Positions 28,010 through 37,475 of a stretch of DNA of 63,011 bases are shown here, in pieces. This DNA is from Lachnospiraceae bacterium (GTDB lineage Bacteria > Bacillota > Clostridia > Lachnospirales > Lachnospiraceae), in NCBI GenBank assembly GCA_024403615.1, contig JAKSRM010000011.1:1-63011 (forward strand), written 5' to 3'. Each line of letters begins with the position of its first letter. Positions within the stretch are counted from its first letter, which is position 1. The notes below the pieces were generated by a model. It did not search any database and had not been told where the DNA came from. It was given only the letters and a program-made list of their open reading frames with translations. The translations under genes were made by a program, and so were the position numbers.

Positions 28010-31000
28010 ATGGGTAAAAAAATCTCGTGTCTGGTTCTTGCGTTTGTGATGTGCCTGTCGTTATTGCCGATGAGCGCTTTTGCGGCAACGGAATCACCCG
28101 TAGAGGGGCCGGTACCGTATCTGGCATATGAAGACGGCAACTTCGTAACAAGATACTGCGAAGAATACACATATTTAGAGACTTGGGCAGCTTCCAACCA
28201 AAAATTCCATTCAGGTTGGTATGTGCTCAATGGAGGCGTGACAGAATTACCGGCTACTGTTGTCGGAGACTGCTCCATCATTTTGCTCAACGATGCGGAT
28301 TGCTACTTTGCATACAACATCGAGGTTACTCCCGGCAGCACACTGAGAATATATGCTCAACCTGCAGAACAGGGGAAAAGCACGGGCAAATTGAAAACGG
28401 GCGGCGGCGAAGCCTCTGGAGATGCTGGAGCCGGCATCGGCGGTTCGTATATAAAATATGACGATGTTTGTCTTTCCTGTGGTGACGTGTATATCTATGG
28501 TGGAATACTCGAACTCCAGGGTGGCGAAGGCTCAGCGGGCATCGGTGGCAGTGACGTGAACGAGTACAGCGGTGACGGCGGAAATGTTTACATTTTCGGC
28601 GGCGATGTGACCGCGACCGGCGGCAACTATGCGCCTGGTATCGGTGGCGGTGCTTGTGAAGAAAGCTGTGGTTCCGGCGGAACCCTTTATGTATACGGTG
28701 GCAAACTGACCGCCAACGGCGGACAGTTCGCGGCCGGCATCGGCGGCGGTGCCAGTGAAGATGCAGGCGGCGATGGCGGCGATGTACATATCTACGGTGG
28801 CACAGTATATGCATACGGCGGCGAGGCTGCAGCGGGCATCGGCGGCGGAACCAAAACCGATGAAAACCTTATTTACAGCGATGCAGGAGAAGGTGGCGAC
28901 GGCGGACTTGTTGAAATCACCGGTGGCACAGTATATGCATACGGTGCTTCTGCTTCTGGTTCGAGAGATGAAGGCGGCGGTGCCGGTATCGGCGGCGGCC
29001 AGTGGGGCGAAGGCGGTATGGTCGATATCACCGGCGGCACAGTATATGCATATGGCGGCTACGGTGCAGCCGGCATCGGCGGCGGTACCCTGTGCGATGG
29101 TGCTTCAGTCAACATCAGTTCTGAAAGCGCAGAGACCCTCGTACACGCGGAAGGCGGCAAATACGGCGCCGGCATCGGCGGCGGCAATGAAGGTGATGGA
29201 AATCCGGTCTTTGTTTATGGCGGCACGGTCGAAGCAATCGGCGGCGGGTGCGGTGCCGGCATTGGCGGCGGCAATGAAGGCGATGGCTTCTTGTTCAGCC
29301 TCGAAGGCGGTTATGTAGAGGCAAACGGTGGCTACTATGCGGCCGGCATCGGCGGCGGCAATAAAGGCGATGGCGGCGAAGTTTATCTCGATGCAGGTTT
29401 ACTTACAGTATATTCCGGAGCAAGCGCTTACGCGATCGGTGCCGGCGACGGCAACAACACGGAGGGTAATGTATATGTTGAACAGGATGCCTATGTATAT
29501 GATAGGGTCAACTATCCAAACTGCACGCTTGTCAACCCGGATCTTCAGCCAAAAGACTGGAACGAGTATTTCCTGTATAAAGATTATATTAAAGTCGAGA
29601 TTGTATCTCCGTGTACAGAAGTAGACTATATTTCATATAACTCAACCATAAAAGATTACTCTAGCTATACAACAAAAAAGGCGGTCCCTCTTGTCAACGA
29701 AGAGAAGACACTGACCAACTGGTACAGCCACTGGTATGTTGTGGACAGAGATATCACAGTCGATGATGTGATCACGGTCCAGGGAAATGCCACGCTCATT
29801 CTAAAAAACGGTTGCACACTTACGGCAAACAAGGGCATCCATGTTGTGCCAGGAAGCGGCAGTCTGACGATTTATGCGCAGTCCGCGGATGAAACTGAGA
29901 TGGGGCAACTGATCTCATACGGTGCGGATTATTGTGCCGGCATCGGTGGTATCAATGGCGGCAGTCACGGTGCAATAATCATTGATGGCGGTTATGTAGA
30001 GGCAAATGGTGGCTACTATGCAGCCGGAATCGGCGGAGGCAAAAATGGTAATGGCGGTAGTGTAACAGTCAACAGCGGCAAAGTGGTAGCAAACGGCGGT
30101 AGCTGCGGTGCCGGCATCGGTGGCGGCGATGAGGGCAACGGTGGCACTGTAACAGTTAACTACGGTCAGGTAGAGGCAAACGGCGGCTCTGATGCAGCGG
30201 GCATCGGCGGCGGTTTCTCCGGTAACGGAGGTACCGTAATCATCAATGGCGGCGAAATTGAGGCAAATGGTGTAAAAAATGGCGCCGGAATCGGCGGCGG
30301 CATCAATGGTGTCGGCGCGAATATCAAGATCAACGGGAACTGTACAGTAAAAGCAGAAGCAGGGGAGAAAGTCCCTCGCGCCATCGGCGGCGGTGGGCTC
30401 TATACTGGTCCTGGTTCGATCGAAGTAGCTCATGGCCTCGCTGTAATCGACAATATGACCGGAGATGTCAGAGCCAGCGGAGCATACGAAACAGACTGGA
30501 TGGATTTCTTGTCTGGCGAAAAGGCCGATTTTGTTGTTGAAATCAACAAGACAAACTCATTTTACGTTTTTGACGGTACAAGATCCGAGGATTTGTCCTG
30601 CACGAACGTGACATTTGACGCTGTTGTTTGGACAGATCCATGGTATGTTGTCACCGATGACTGTACGATTGATTCCGTGGTCGTATCCGGCAATGTCAAC
30701 CTGATCCTGCAGGATGGATGCAAACTGACTGTGGACAACGGCATCCGCGTGGAACAGGGAAGCAACCTGAAGATCTATGCGCAGTCGACAGCGTTTGCCA
30801 CGATGGGCAAGCTGACTGCCACGAGCAATGCAGACGGCTATGCGGGTATCGGTGGCGGTCCGAACAAGGCCAGTGGTAACATTACTTTCTACGGTGGCTA
30901 TGTGATTGGCAACGGCGGAAGACAGGCGGCTGGTATCGGCGGCGGTTCCGGAGGGGCAGGTACTGTGACCATCTATGGCGGCACTGTGTTCGGCAACGGC

Positions 31001-31693
31001 GGTGAGTCAAAGGAACTGACTATCACTGATACGAATGTCGGTGGTGGTGCAGGCATCGGCGGCGGTTATAACGCTAGCGGCACGGTGAAGATCTATGGCG
31101 GCAAGGTTAACGCGCACGGAGGAAACGGTGGTGGCGCGGGCATCGGCGGTGGTGCAGGCCAGAACGGCGGATGCAACGTTCTCATCGACGGAGCTATCGA
31201 CGTGACCGCCTACGGCGGAGCGAATGCCTATGTAGCGAGAGCGTTCTTTATCAACAAGTCGATTGATGTAGGCCCAGGCATTGGTGGTGGTGCAGGAAGT
31301 AAAAGCGGCACGATCGAGATGAAAGACGGCAAAGTATACGCGATGGCCGGCGAGAACAAATTCATTGGGAAACTCTCGGACGGCGAAGCCCTCAAGGCAC
31401 CACAGATCATCATGAACCCGTATGTGGATTTCGCCATCAAGCGTACGCCGGACGGCAGCGATAAGTCTACATACTATCTGACGAAAACAGAAAGAGTGAA
31501 ATTCACCGATGTTTCGGCTGTCACTCTGGAGACGGTCATGAAAATTAATGGGATGGTCCAGGAAGAAGAACCGTCGGACCCTGAAATTCCGGTGACGGGA
31601 GATGAAAGCCTCACGGGTCTTTGGACCATATTGATGCTCGTTTCCGCAATGGGACTCGCGTTCTGTATCTTGAGAAAAAAGCGTTCCCACTAG
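28010..31693 (+). CDS. Gly-rich beta-helix surface protein with IPVTG anchor (island cargo)
   Basis: This 1227-residue protein starts at 28010 after AAAGGGGG; an ATG at 27983 lies upstream of that RBS. A signal peptide (core LVLAFVMCLSLLPMSAFA) comes first. The body holds about 20 copies of a repeat with GAGIGGG and a following beta strand (for example GGTVYAYGG, GGYVEANGG), in three blocks separated by spacers with conserved WYVV and LKNGCTLT segments. That pattern suggests a right-handed beta-helix or beta-roll stalk. It ends IPVTGDE, a hydrophobic helix and a basic tail, a probable sortase signal. Codons are richer in GGC than in neighbouring genes, which fits transfer. The stop codon lies within the right att-like repeat. 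It is a relative of the 2746 surface protein. The ligand is unknown. Confidence 0.9.
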   Translation: MGKKISCLVLAFVMCLSLLPMSAFAATESPVEGPVPYLAYEDGNFVTRYCEEYTYLETWAASNQKFHSGWYVLNGGVTELPATVVGDCSIILLNDADCYFAYNIEVTPGSTLRIYAQPAEQGKSTGKLKTGGGEASGDAGAGIGGSYIKYDDVCLSCGDVYIYGGILELQGGEGSAGIGGSDVNEYSGDGGNVYIFGGDVTATGGNYAPGIGGGACEESCGSGGTLYVYGGKLTANGGQFAAGIGGGASEDAGGDGGDVHIYGGTVYAYGGEAAAGIGGGTKTDENLIYSDAGEGGDGGLVEITGGTVYAYGASASGSRDEGGGAGIGGGQWGEGGMVDITGGTVYAYGGYGAAGIGGGTLCDGASVNISSESAETLVHAEGGKYGAGIGGGNEGDGNPVFVYGGTVEAIGGGCGAGIGGGNEGDGFLFSLEGGYVEANGGYYAAGIGGGNKGDGGEVYLDAGLLTVYSGASAYAIGAGDGNNTEGNVYVEQDAYVYDRVNYPNCTLVNPDLQPKDWNEYFLYKDYIKVEIVSPCTEVDYISYNSTIKDYSSYTTKKAVPLVNEEKTLTNWYSHWYVVDRDITVDDVITVQGNATLILKNGCTLTANKGIHVVPGSGSLTIYAQSADETEMGQLISYGADYCAGIGGINGGSHGAIIIDGGYVEANGGYYAAGIGGGKNGNGGSVTVNSGKVVANGGSCGAGIGGGDEGNGGTVTVNYGQVEANGGSDAAGIGGGFSGNGGTVIINGGEIEANGVKNGAGIGGGINGVGANIKINGNCTVKAEAGEKVPRAIGGGGLYTGPGSIEVAHGLAVIDNMTGDVRASGAYETDWMDFLSGEKADFVVEINKTNSFYVFDGTRSEDLSCTNVTFDAVVWTDPWYVVTDDCTIDSVVVSGNVNLILQDGCKLTVDNGIRVEQGSNLKIYAQSTAFATMGKLTATSNADGYAGIGGGPNKASGNITFYGGYVIGNGGRQAAGIGGGSGGAGTVTIYGGTVFGNGGESKELTITDTNVGGGAGIGGGYNASGTVKIYGGKVNAHGGNGGGAGIGGGAGQNGGCNVLIDGAIDVTAYGGANAYVARAFFINKSIDVGPGIGGGAGSKSGTIEMKDGKVYAMAGENKFIGKLSDGEALKAPQIIMNPYVDFAIKRTPDGSDKSTYYLTKTERVKFTDVSAVTLETVMKINGMVQEEEPSDPEIPVTGDESLTGLWTILMLVSAMGLAFCILRKKRSH

Positions 31694-31719
31694 CAACGGT
31701 AGAGTACGAATAAGAAAAA
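31687..31719 (+). repeat. att-like direct repeat, right copy (displaced guaA tail)
   Basis: It matches 26562-26594 at 30 of 33 positions. Read in the guaA frame it encodes PLATVEYE then TAA. It overlaps the TAG stop of the surface protein gene and is followed by a terminator that may be the original one of guaA. Confidence 0.75.
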
Positions 31720-31724
31720 TTGCT

Positions 31725-31751
31725 AAAACCCCGCGCAATGCGGGGTTTTTC
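31725..31751 (+). terminator. Terminator at the right island end
   Basis: AAAACCCCGC and GCGGGGTTTT form a 10-bp stem with a 5-nt loop and a following T run. Confidence 0.93.
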
Positions 31752-31784
31752 TTATGCCTTCGTGACGAATAGTCTGGAGGTAAC

Positions 31785-31813
31785 TTCACGAAATACCATG
31801 TTTATGATACAAT
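31785..31813 (+). promoter_or_regulatory. Promoter of the IPETG surface protein gene
   Basis: TTCACG (31785-31790) and TACAAT (31808-31813) have a 17-bp spacer and an upstream TG (extended -10, TGATACAAT). In the leader, CCAGT-GAAA-ACTGG nested inside TTGTC/GACAA (about 31817-31844) could fold as a hairpin. Confidence 0.7.
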
Positions 31814-31882
31814 AATTGTCGCCAGTGAAAACTGGAAAGACAATGCGATACGACAGACGGAAGTTTGTCAAAGGAGAAAATT

Positions 31883-32764
31883 ATGAAGAAACTATCCAAG
31901 AAGTGGTTTGTAGGCATCGTAGTTATAGTTGCTATGGTCATTCTCTGTGCGATTCCAACGTTGGCAGATGCTGCTTTTAAAAGTTCCGAGATCGTAATAT
32001 CACCTAGCGTTCTTCACGCTGGCGATATTGTATTTTCTGACTGCGTATTTGTTAGCCTTCCGTCACAGACGGTGCGTATATGTTATTGCGATAGTCTGGA
32101 TGATGCTATTGCACATAAATATTCTGGCGGTGAGGTACTTGAATTCGGAGACAGCGCTCCTTGTGACACCACCTGTTATTTGCCGGATGGATCTGTTGGA
32201 ACGGTTGATTTATGGATTGTGTATGAATGCGTAGCTCCAGATGCAACACCAGGTATTGATTGTGAAGTATATTTTTATCCATGTCCTCATGACAGTGTAA
32301 CTGCAACGAAAATAGATGAACACAGCCTTACGGCAACTTGCAAGATTTGCGGTATGTCTGGAACCGTTAGCATAACAGCTTCCGACGCTGAATATGACGG
32401 CACTCCAAAAGAGGCAACCGTCGAGGGCGCAGATTTCTTTGCAGAAGAACCTCTGATTAGTTATAAAGGAACGGATAACGATTATGAAAGTCCGGAAGCA
32501 CCAACGAATGCAGGAAAATATGTTGTAAAACTTTCCTACAGAAATAGTGAAGAGGTTGAGATTTCTGCTGCTTTTGAAATTACTTCATCGGAAACTCCAG
32601 AAGAACCACCGACAGATCCAACAGATCCGACAGAGCCTTCGGAACCAGAACCAACCATACCTGAGACAGGTGACGGAAGCAATGCCTCTATTTATGCGTT
32701 TATCGCAATTCTGTCCGTTGCACTGATGCTTTTTGGATTGGGATTTTCAAAAAAGAAGAATTAA
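31883..32764 (+). CDS. Small surface protein with MBG-like domain and IPETG anchor
   Basis: This 293-residue protein starts at ATG 31883, six bases after AAGGAG. The signal sequence has a basic start and hydrophobic core ending near LADAA. A Cys-pair segment (CPHDSVTAT...CKIC) is followed by an Ig-like MBG-type domain (YDGTPKEATVEG to YVVKLSYRN, about residues 165-230). A Pro/Thr/Glu linker and the sorting signal IPETGD, hydrophobic helix and KKKN tail close it. It is probably wall-anchored. The next gene, 52 bp downstream, is another surface protein, so the two may be co-expressed. Confidence 0.85.
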   Translation: MKKLSKKWFVGIVVIVAMVILCAIPTLADAAFKSSEIVISPSVLHAGDIVFSDCVFVSLPSQTVRICYCDSLDDAIAHKYSGGEVLEFGDSAPCDTTCYLPDGSVGTVDLWIVYECVAPDATPGIDCEVYFYPCPHDSVTATKIDEHSLTATCKICGMSGTVSITASDAEYDGTPKEATVEGADFFAEEPLISYKGTDNDYESPEAPTNAGKYVVKLSYRNSEEVEISAAFEITSSETPEEPPTDPTDPTEPSEPEPTIPETGDGSNASIYAFIAILSVALMLFGLGFSKKKN

Positions 32765-32816
32765 GATTTTTAATAAAATAGATGAACATTAATAATTAAA
32801 TTGTAGGAGAATTAAG

Positions 32817-35777
32817 ATGAAGAAGAAACTGGTATGTATACTGCTGTCCATCGTAATGCTTATTACAATGACTCCGGCGTTTTCTGTTACGACTCATGCA
32901 GAAGAACCAGCGGGAGTTTCCCCATTTGTAATAATAGGGACAATAGGAAAAATCAACAACGCAGTGAAAAGTATTGATAAGGGTGGCTCATTAAAGGCTT
33001 ACACCAGCGTTTTTGACTCTATTGTAAAATATAGCGGAACTGTTCAGAAAGTATATAAGATTTTCCAGAGCAGTTTCTTTCAGAAATTATTTGGTCTGAG
33101 CAGTGGTCCGAAACCGAGTGAACCGACGGTTACGTTGCTTGACCTTTATGAAGGAATTCAGGATATCCAGGGAACGCTTTCCGAAATGAACCGAAAACTG
33201 GATGATGTGGCCAAGGATATTAAGCAGAACAGTGTAAGGCAGGAAGAAATCGCTCGTGCGAATATTGCCAGCGACATGCTGAAATACTGGAATGATTTTG
33301 AAGATAATAATATCAAGGTTCTTGACAGTCTGATTGCAGACTATGAACTCAAAACAACCCTTGCCATCAAGGCTTGGTACAACAGTTCGGACAAGGAAGA
33401 TTTGATTATTCCATATTCTTGGGAAAATTCAGATGAAACACTTCTTGTTCATTCAACAAAAGATGATATCGATGTCGGAGTGATTTCCGACGAGGGGCTG
33501 AAAATTACGAGATGCCTGATGATTGCTGGAGAGGATTTCGATTCTCTTCCGGCATATGACATCAACACATATAGGGACAATATCTTAAGTGTAATGGAAA
33601 GCAAATTCCGTTCCTCTGGTTACAGTAGCCAGGAAGCAGAGAAATATGCCATCGATGCCTATGATGAGCTTCTGTATCGACTGCTTTGTGACGCGTTAAA
33701 GGATGATAGTGCCTTTGCAAGTGAAGTAGTATCCGCTGTAAACGGATATTTGAACGATTTGCTGAGAAGCAATGATGGAATCAGCGCACAGCTGCAGCTC
33801 CTTTACAATGTGTATGTATTTGAGGGATATGCAAAAGATCATATCGATACGATAACCAACACGATGATCACACGTACGGCTTTGTACGGAAGTTTTGCAC
33901 AGGAAATCATGAGCAAAACCGGCCTCTACTCCGATGCACAGATGGAGTCCATGCTGGAGAAGTGGACGGGTGCGATTGATGACTTAGACACCATAAGGAA
34001 TAATGCAATCACGGGATACGACAATTACTGCTATTTGACAAACACCCTTGTAGAAGTACAGCACGGTACGTTCGTAGATTTATATCAATGCTTCTTAAAG
34101 AACAACGAGATCACATTATCAAGACAGTTCAATGATCGCTGGAGACTGGAAAAAATCGAGCGAAAGCCGAAAGATTATGGGGAGTATTGGCGGCCGAACG
34201 ACTATTTTTACGATCAGGATCCAACAAGTCTTACAATGACAGATGATATCGTAACGCAGATGCTGTACGATACCTATTTATGTTCTTCCGACAGTGGAGC
34301 AGCCTCATTTGCAGAATACCTGGCAGAGGCAGAAGCAGACCCGAATGATTGGTTCGCAGATTGCGGTAGTCTTCCAATTCTTACGGAGTTTGATGAATAT
34401 ACAGATTTTCAGTTTAGTGAAAATCTGCCAATGACAGCAAAGTATATTGTTGGAAAGAAAGACGTATTTAAAGAAGGCGCCACCTATAAGATTAATTCCA
34501 CAGGAAAAAGCAACAGTAAATTCGAACTACACACAAAGATATTAGCTGACTGGATGGACCCAACAACCGGAAAGTTAACTACGAACGGTATGCTGGCTGC
34601 GGCAAGCAGTTATCGAGATGGAAATACTGCGTACGCTTTCAATCCTGCATCGACAAAACTGGCGATTGTCCATGATCAGGGACATACAGATTGGTATGGA
34701 GATCATAAACATTACTACAATGCAGATTTTACAAGAGAAGTTCTTCTGTTGATGAAGAAAAAGGTTCCGGAGAATAAGGCCGTTCAGGGAACCGCGCCAT
34801 CTTCCGGAGAGAAATCCGTGAATCCTCTCAAAGACTACGTTAATGTTTCCATGAATGGAATCGGCACAGAAGAAGGCTGGATGGAGGAAACTCTGTTTGC
34901 TCCAGAGAATGAGTTTGAACATACCGAATGTATTTCCGATGGTCTTAGTGTTATTGATGGAGCAGGAGAATCAGAAGAGGCCGTTAAAAGAGAATATGGT
35001 TTCCGCATCGGTGATGCCAGAGCGAGAGCGGACCTTCCGGAACTTACCGGCGATGAGTTGGACGAACTTCTCGACAAGATGCTGGAACTTCACAGTAACT
35101 TTAAGACAGAGGCTTCAAATAATACTACCATTGCGTCCGTCAACGATCCGATGGGTATGGAGAACGACTTAAGACCAAGAAAAGACATGGCAGCAATGGT
35201 ATTCGAAGATCTGATTGAGGAGGGAGAATTTAATCTTGAATTGATGGATTCTCTGGATAGTTCCTTTGGTGTTAATCTGAAGGTTTCCGTAGCGGTTGAA
35301 TTCGTTAACGGTAAGGCGGTTCTGAACCCATTATATGAAGCAGAGCTGGTAATGTATGTCAATAACTATGATGAAACAACTCATGAAGTCACAAGACTGA
35401 GTCGAGTTGTGCCTTCAGAAGTTCAGGCCTATATTGCAAGCCGCTATAACCTGAGGACAGTTATTAAGCTTCCAGCCCCAAATATTACAGACGACGAATC
35501 TTTAGACATCATATACTATAATGACCTGTACAGCATGGGTATAGAGTCAACAGAGAAGGCAGAGGTCAAAGGAGAAGGAAACAACAGATATGTAGAAATC
35601 GTGGATAAACCACATTTCCTTGTTGGTCTGCTAGTTGAGACAGCAGAAGATGGTCCGGTAAACCCATTGACAGGGGATTCTGCAAACGGTTTCCTGTATT
35701 TTATGATTCTGCTGGCATCCCTTACATGCGTTGTTGGTGCGTTTTTCGTAAGCAGAAGACTCCGTGAAAAAGAGTAA
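32817..35777 (+). CDS. Large secreted protein of unknown family with NPLTG anchor
   Basis: This 986-residue protein begins with a signal peptide (KKKLVCILLSIVMLITMTPAFS, cleavage near HAEE). Residues of about 30-170 are helical and probably coiled coil (IKKIN-like Ala/Lys-rich, then LYEGIQDIQGTLSEMNRKLDDVAKDIKQNS). A long mixed region without recognisable domains follows. The C terminus is NPLTGDS, a hydrophobic helix and RRLREKE, a probable sortase signal. TAGGAG lies before ATG. The coiled-coil start resembles extracellular parts of pore-forming or phage-tail-like proteins only loosely. I do not recognise the family, and no catalytic motif was found. Confidence 0.85.
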   Translation: MKKKLVCILLSIVMLITMTPAFSVTTHAEEPAGVSPFVIIGTIGKINNAVKSIDKGGSLKAYTSVFDSIVKYSGTVQKVYKIFQSSFFQKLFGLSSGPKPSEPTVTLLDLYEGIQDIQGTLSEMNRKLDDVAKDIKQNSVRQEEIARANIASDMLKYWNDFEDNNIKVLDSLIADYELKTTLAIKAWYNSSDKEDLIIPYSWENSDETLLVHSTKDDIDVGVISDEGLKITRCLMIAGEDFDSLPAYDINTYRDNILSVMESKFRSSGYSSQEAEKYAIDAYDELLYRLLCDALKDDSAFASEVVSAVNGYLNDLLRSNDGISAQLQLLYNVYVFEGYAKDHIDTITNTMITRTALYGSFAQEIMSKTGLYSDAQMESMLEKWTGAIDDLDTIRNNAITGYDNYCYLTNTLVEVQHGTFVDLYQCFLKNNEITLSRQFNDRWRLEKIERKPKDYGEYWRPNDYFYDQDPTSLTMTDDIVTQMLYDTYLCSSDSGAASFAEYLAEAEADPNDWFADCGSLPILTEFDEYTDFQFSENLPMTAKYIVGKKDVFKEGATYKINSTGKSNSKFELHTKILADWMDPTTGKLTTNGMLAAASSYRDGNTAYAFNPASTKLAIVHDQGHTDWYGDHKHYYNADFTREVLLLMKKKVPENKAVQGTAPSSGEKSVNPLKDYVNVSMNGIGTEEGWMEETLFAPENEFEHTECISDGLSVIDGAGESEEAVKREYGFRIGDARARADLPELTGDELDELLDKMLELHSNFKTEASNNTTIASVNDPMGMENDLRPRKDMAAMVFEDLIEEGEFNLELMDSLDSSFGVNLKVSVAVEFVNGKAVLNPLYEAELVMYVNNYDETTHEVTRLSRVVPSEVQAYIASRYNLRTVIKLPAPNITDDESLDIIYYNDLYSMGIESTEKAEVKGEGNNRYVEIVDKPHFLVGLLVETAEDGPVNPLTGDSANGFLYFMILLASLTCVVGAFFVSRRLREKE

Positions 35778-35824
35778 AACCCGCAATGGCAGAAGGGACT
35801 TTTGCAATATCTACTTGCAGAAGT

Positions 35825-35839
35825 GAAGTGGCCCACTTC
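35825..35839. other. Small hairpin after the NPLTG protein gene
   Basis: GAAGTG-GCC-CACTTC forms a 6-bp stem without a T run. It may be a weak terminator. Nothing else is seen in 35778-35961. Confidence 0.3.
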
Positions 35840-35967
35840 GTATCTGGTGGTTGTGCTTATTCATTAATCTGATATTTTCAAATTAGCAAATGGATTTTTA
35901 ATACTAAAAATTTATTTGCCACAAGACTCTTTTAGAAATAAAAAAAGAAAGAAGGTAATAATTGAAA

Positions 35968-36459
35968 ATGTTAGATAAGAAAATAATAATGATGCTGAAC
36001 GAACAAATTAATTACGAGATGTATTCAGCTTATATCTATCATAAAATGAAGCTTGTATACGAAGATATGGGGCTCCGAGGCTATGCTAGATGGTATGATA
36101 TTCAGGCAAAGGAAGAAGTGGAACACGCGGAAAGGCTTGAGAACTTCCTGACGGAAAATGGAGAGAAGGTAAGCTTAAAAAGTATCGAAGAGCCGATGGA
36201 AATTATGGACGATGTTGAGAAAATGCTGAAGCTGGCACTGAAGCATGAAAAGAGTGTTACCTGCAAAATCCATGCAATTTACAAGGAGACCATGGAAAGA
36301 AAAGACATTGTTTCCATGGAATTCCTAAACTGGTTCATCAGCGAGCAGGTGGAAGAGGAAAAAAATGCCAGAGACAATATTCAGCTTTATCATAATTACA
36401 TCGGATGTGGCTGCGGACTGATGAACGCTGATAAAAAGATGTCACAGAGAGAAGAATAA
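35968..36459 (+). CDS. ftn: Ferritin
   Basis: This 163-residue four-helix protein carries the ferroxidase ligands: Glu in NEQINYEMYSAY, the EEVEHAE helix (Glu and His), and EQVEEEKN in the last helix. It stores iron as a ferric core and limits Fenton chemistry. ATG 35968 gives the usual ferritin N terminus (MLDKKIIMML). A TTG at 35962 has better spacing to GAAGG and would add two residues. A terminator follows, so it is probably monocistronic. It fits with the superoxide reductase and rubrerythrin encoded elsewhere in the window as anaerobe oxygen defence. Confidence 0.92.
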   Translation: MLDKKIIMMLNEQINYEMYSAYIYHKMKLVYEDMGLRGYARWYDIQAKEEVEHAERLENFLTENGEKVSLKSIEEPMEIMDDVEKMLKLALKHEKSVTCKIHAIYKETMERKDIVSMEFLNWFISEQVEEEKNARDNIQLYHNYIGCGCGLMNADKKMSQREE

Positions 36460-36477
36460 AAAACATTTACTACCAAG

Positions 36478-36508
36478 AAAGGGCTGCGTAGGCAGCCCTT
36501 TTCTTTTA
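36478..36508 (+). terminator. Terminator after ferritin
   Basis: AAAGGGCTGC and GCAGCCCTTT form a 10-bp stem with a GTAG loop and T-rich tail. Confidence 0.92.
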
Positions 36509-36513
36509 TCAAC

Positions 36514-36543
36514 TTTACAAAGCCTAATTTTCTGGGGTAAAAT
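36514..36543 (+). promoter_or_regulatory. Promoter of the alpha/beta hydrolase gene
   Basis: TTTACA (36514-36519) and TAAAAT (36538-36543) have an 18-bp spacer. The -10 is embedded in TTTCTGGGGTAAAAT, a 15-mer also found before the response regulator gene at 60110. Confidence 0.55.
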
Positions 36544-36592
36544 TATTATAAGAAAAAAATAATGCGAATCATTACACTGGATAGGAGAAACC

Positions 36593-37438
36593 ATGGCTTA
36601 TTTTACAACAAAAGATAACGTAAAAATCTGGTATGAGGAATTTGGTGAGGGCGATAAATATCTGCTTTGCACGATGGTGTCCCATGCAGAATATTCCTTT
36701 GAAAAAGAAATGGCAAAGAGGGGCTTTCATGTATATCTTCTTACCAATCGGGGCTTCGGAAAATCGGACCATGTAACAGAAGACTACGGCGATTTCTGGT
36801 ACGACCGATTTGCAGAAGATGTTGTTGAATTTGCAGACTATCTGGGCATCGATAAATTTACCTATTCCGGTGCTTCTCATGGTGCAGGAACCGGCTGGCA
36901 TATTCTGATGAACCATCAGGATCGTGTAAACTGCTTCTTCGCAGTAGTACCGGGCCCTCATAATATTGACGAAGGAGCTATGTCCATCCGTAAAATGATT
37001 ATGGAAGGAAAGATGGCTTTCCCAATTATGACCTGGCCTTCTGAAGACCCTGCGATTTTAAAACGTCGGGAGTTGGAAAAGGAAGTAACAGACCGCCTGA
37101 AAGCACAGCCAGATTATGAAGCGATTTATAATTCTCCAGAAACCAAAGCCATTGACTACGGCCGTCCAATGACGAGACTGGGAAGCGAAGAAAAACTGAA
37201 AGAAGTTTTAAGCGGCATCCAGACGCCAACCCTTATGATTGGTGGAATCCATGATCCAATTTCCAGACCAGACCTTATGGTGCGCACCCTCCAGTGCCTG
37301 CCAAATTGCAAGATGGTAATTTATTCTGGCATGAGCCACAACATCGATATTTACGAAGAAATGGCGGATGAGGCTATGGCCTTCTACAAACATGTAATGG
37401 AAGACGGCACAATTTATGCGCCAGTCGTGAATCCATAA
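36593..37438 (+). CDS. Alpha/beta hydrolase
   Basis: This 281-residue protein has the alpha/beta-hydrolase layout: an N-terminal strand region, the nucleophile elbow YSGASHGAGTGW near residues 96-107 (Ser in G-A-S-H-G), an acid in IGGIHDPISRPD and the catalytic His in GMSHNID. There is no signal peptide, so it acts in the cytoplasm. The start is the first ATG after AGGAGAAACC. The family spans esterases, peptidases and dehalogenases, and the substrate is not evident. It is one of several esterase-like genes in this window. Confidence 0.85.
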   Translation: MAYFTTKDNVKIWYEEFGEGDKYLLCTMVSHAEYSFEKEMAKRGFHVYLLTNRGFGKSDHVTEDYGDFWYDRFAEDVVEFADYLGIDKFTYSGASHGAGTGWHILMNHQDRVNCFFAVVPGPHNIDEGAMSIRKMIMEGKMAFPIMTWPSEDPAILKRRELEKEVTDRLKAQPDYEAIYNSPETKAIDYGRPMTRLGSEEKLKEVLSGIQTPTLMIGGIHDPISRPDLMVRTLQCLPNCKMVIYSGMSHNIDIYEEMADEAMAFYKHVMEDGTIYAPVVNP

Positions 37439-37475
37439 AAATCTATCTAGTAAATTTTACTTGCAGAGAATTCAT

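Larger units (their letters stand above)
26562..31719. mobile_element. Probable genomic island inserted at the guaA 3' end
   Basis: About 5.1 kb lies between two near-identical copies of the guaA 3' end. The right copy still encodes PLATVEYE-stop, against PPATVEYE-stop in guaA, although it now overlaps the stop codon of another gene. That is what tyrosine-recombinase insertion into a gene end leaves behind. Cargo: an HTH protein, a RhuM-Fic protein and a large Gly-rich surface protein. No integrase, relaxase or transposase is visible, so it may be a decayed or non-autonomous element. The alternative is a local duplication of the guaA tail. Confidence 0.6.

Noticed and set aside
28326..28814. 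His/Arg-rich minus-strand ORF
   Set aside because: It is a shadow of the GGC-rich repeats of the surface protein.
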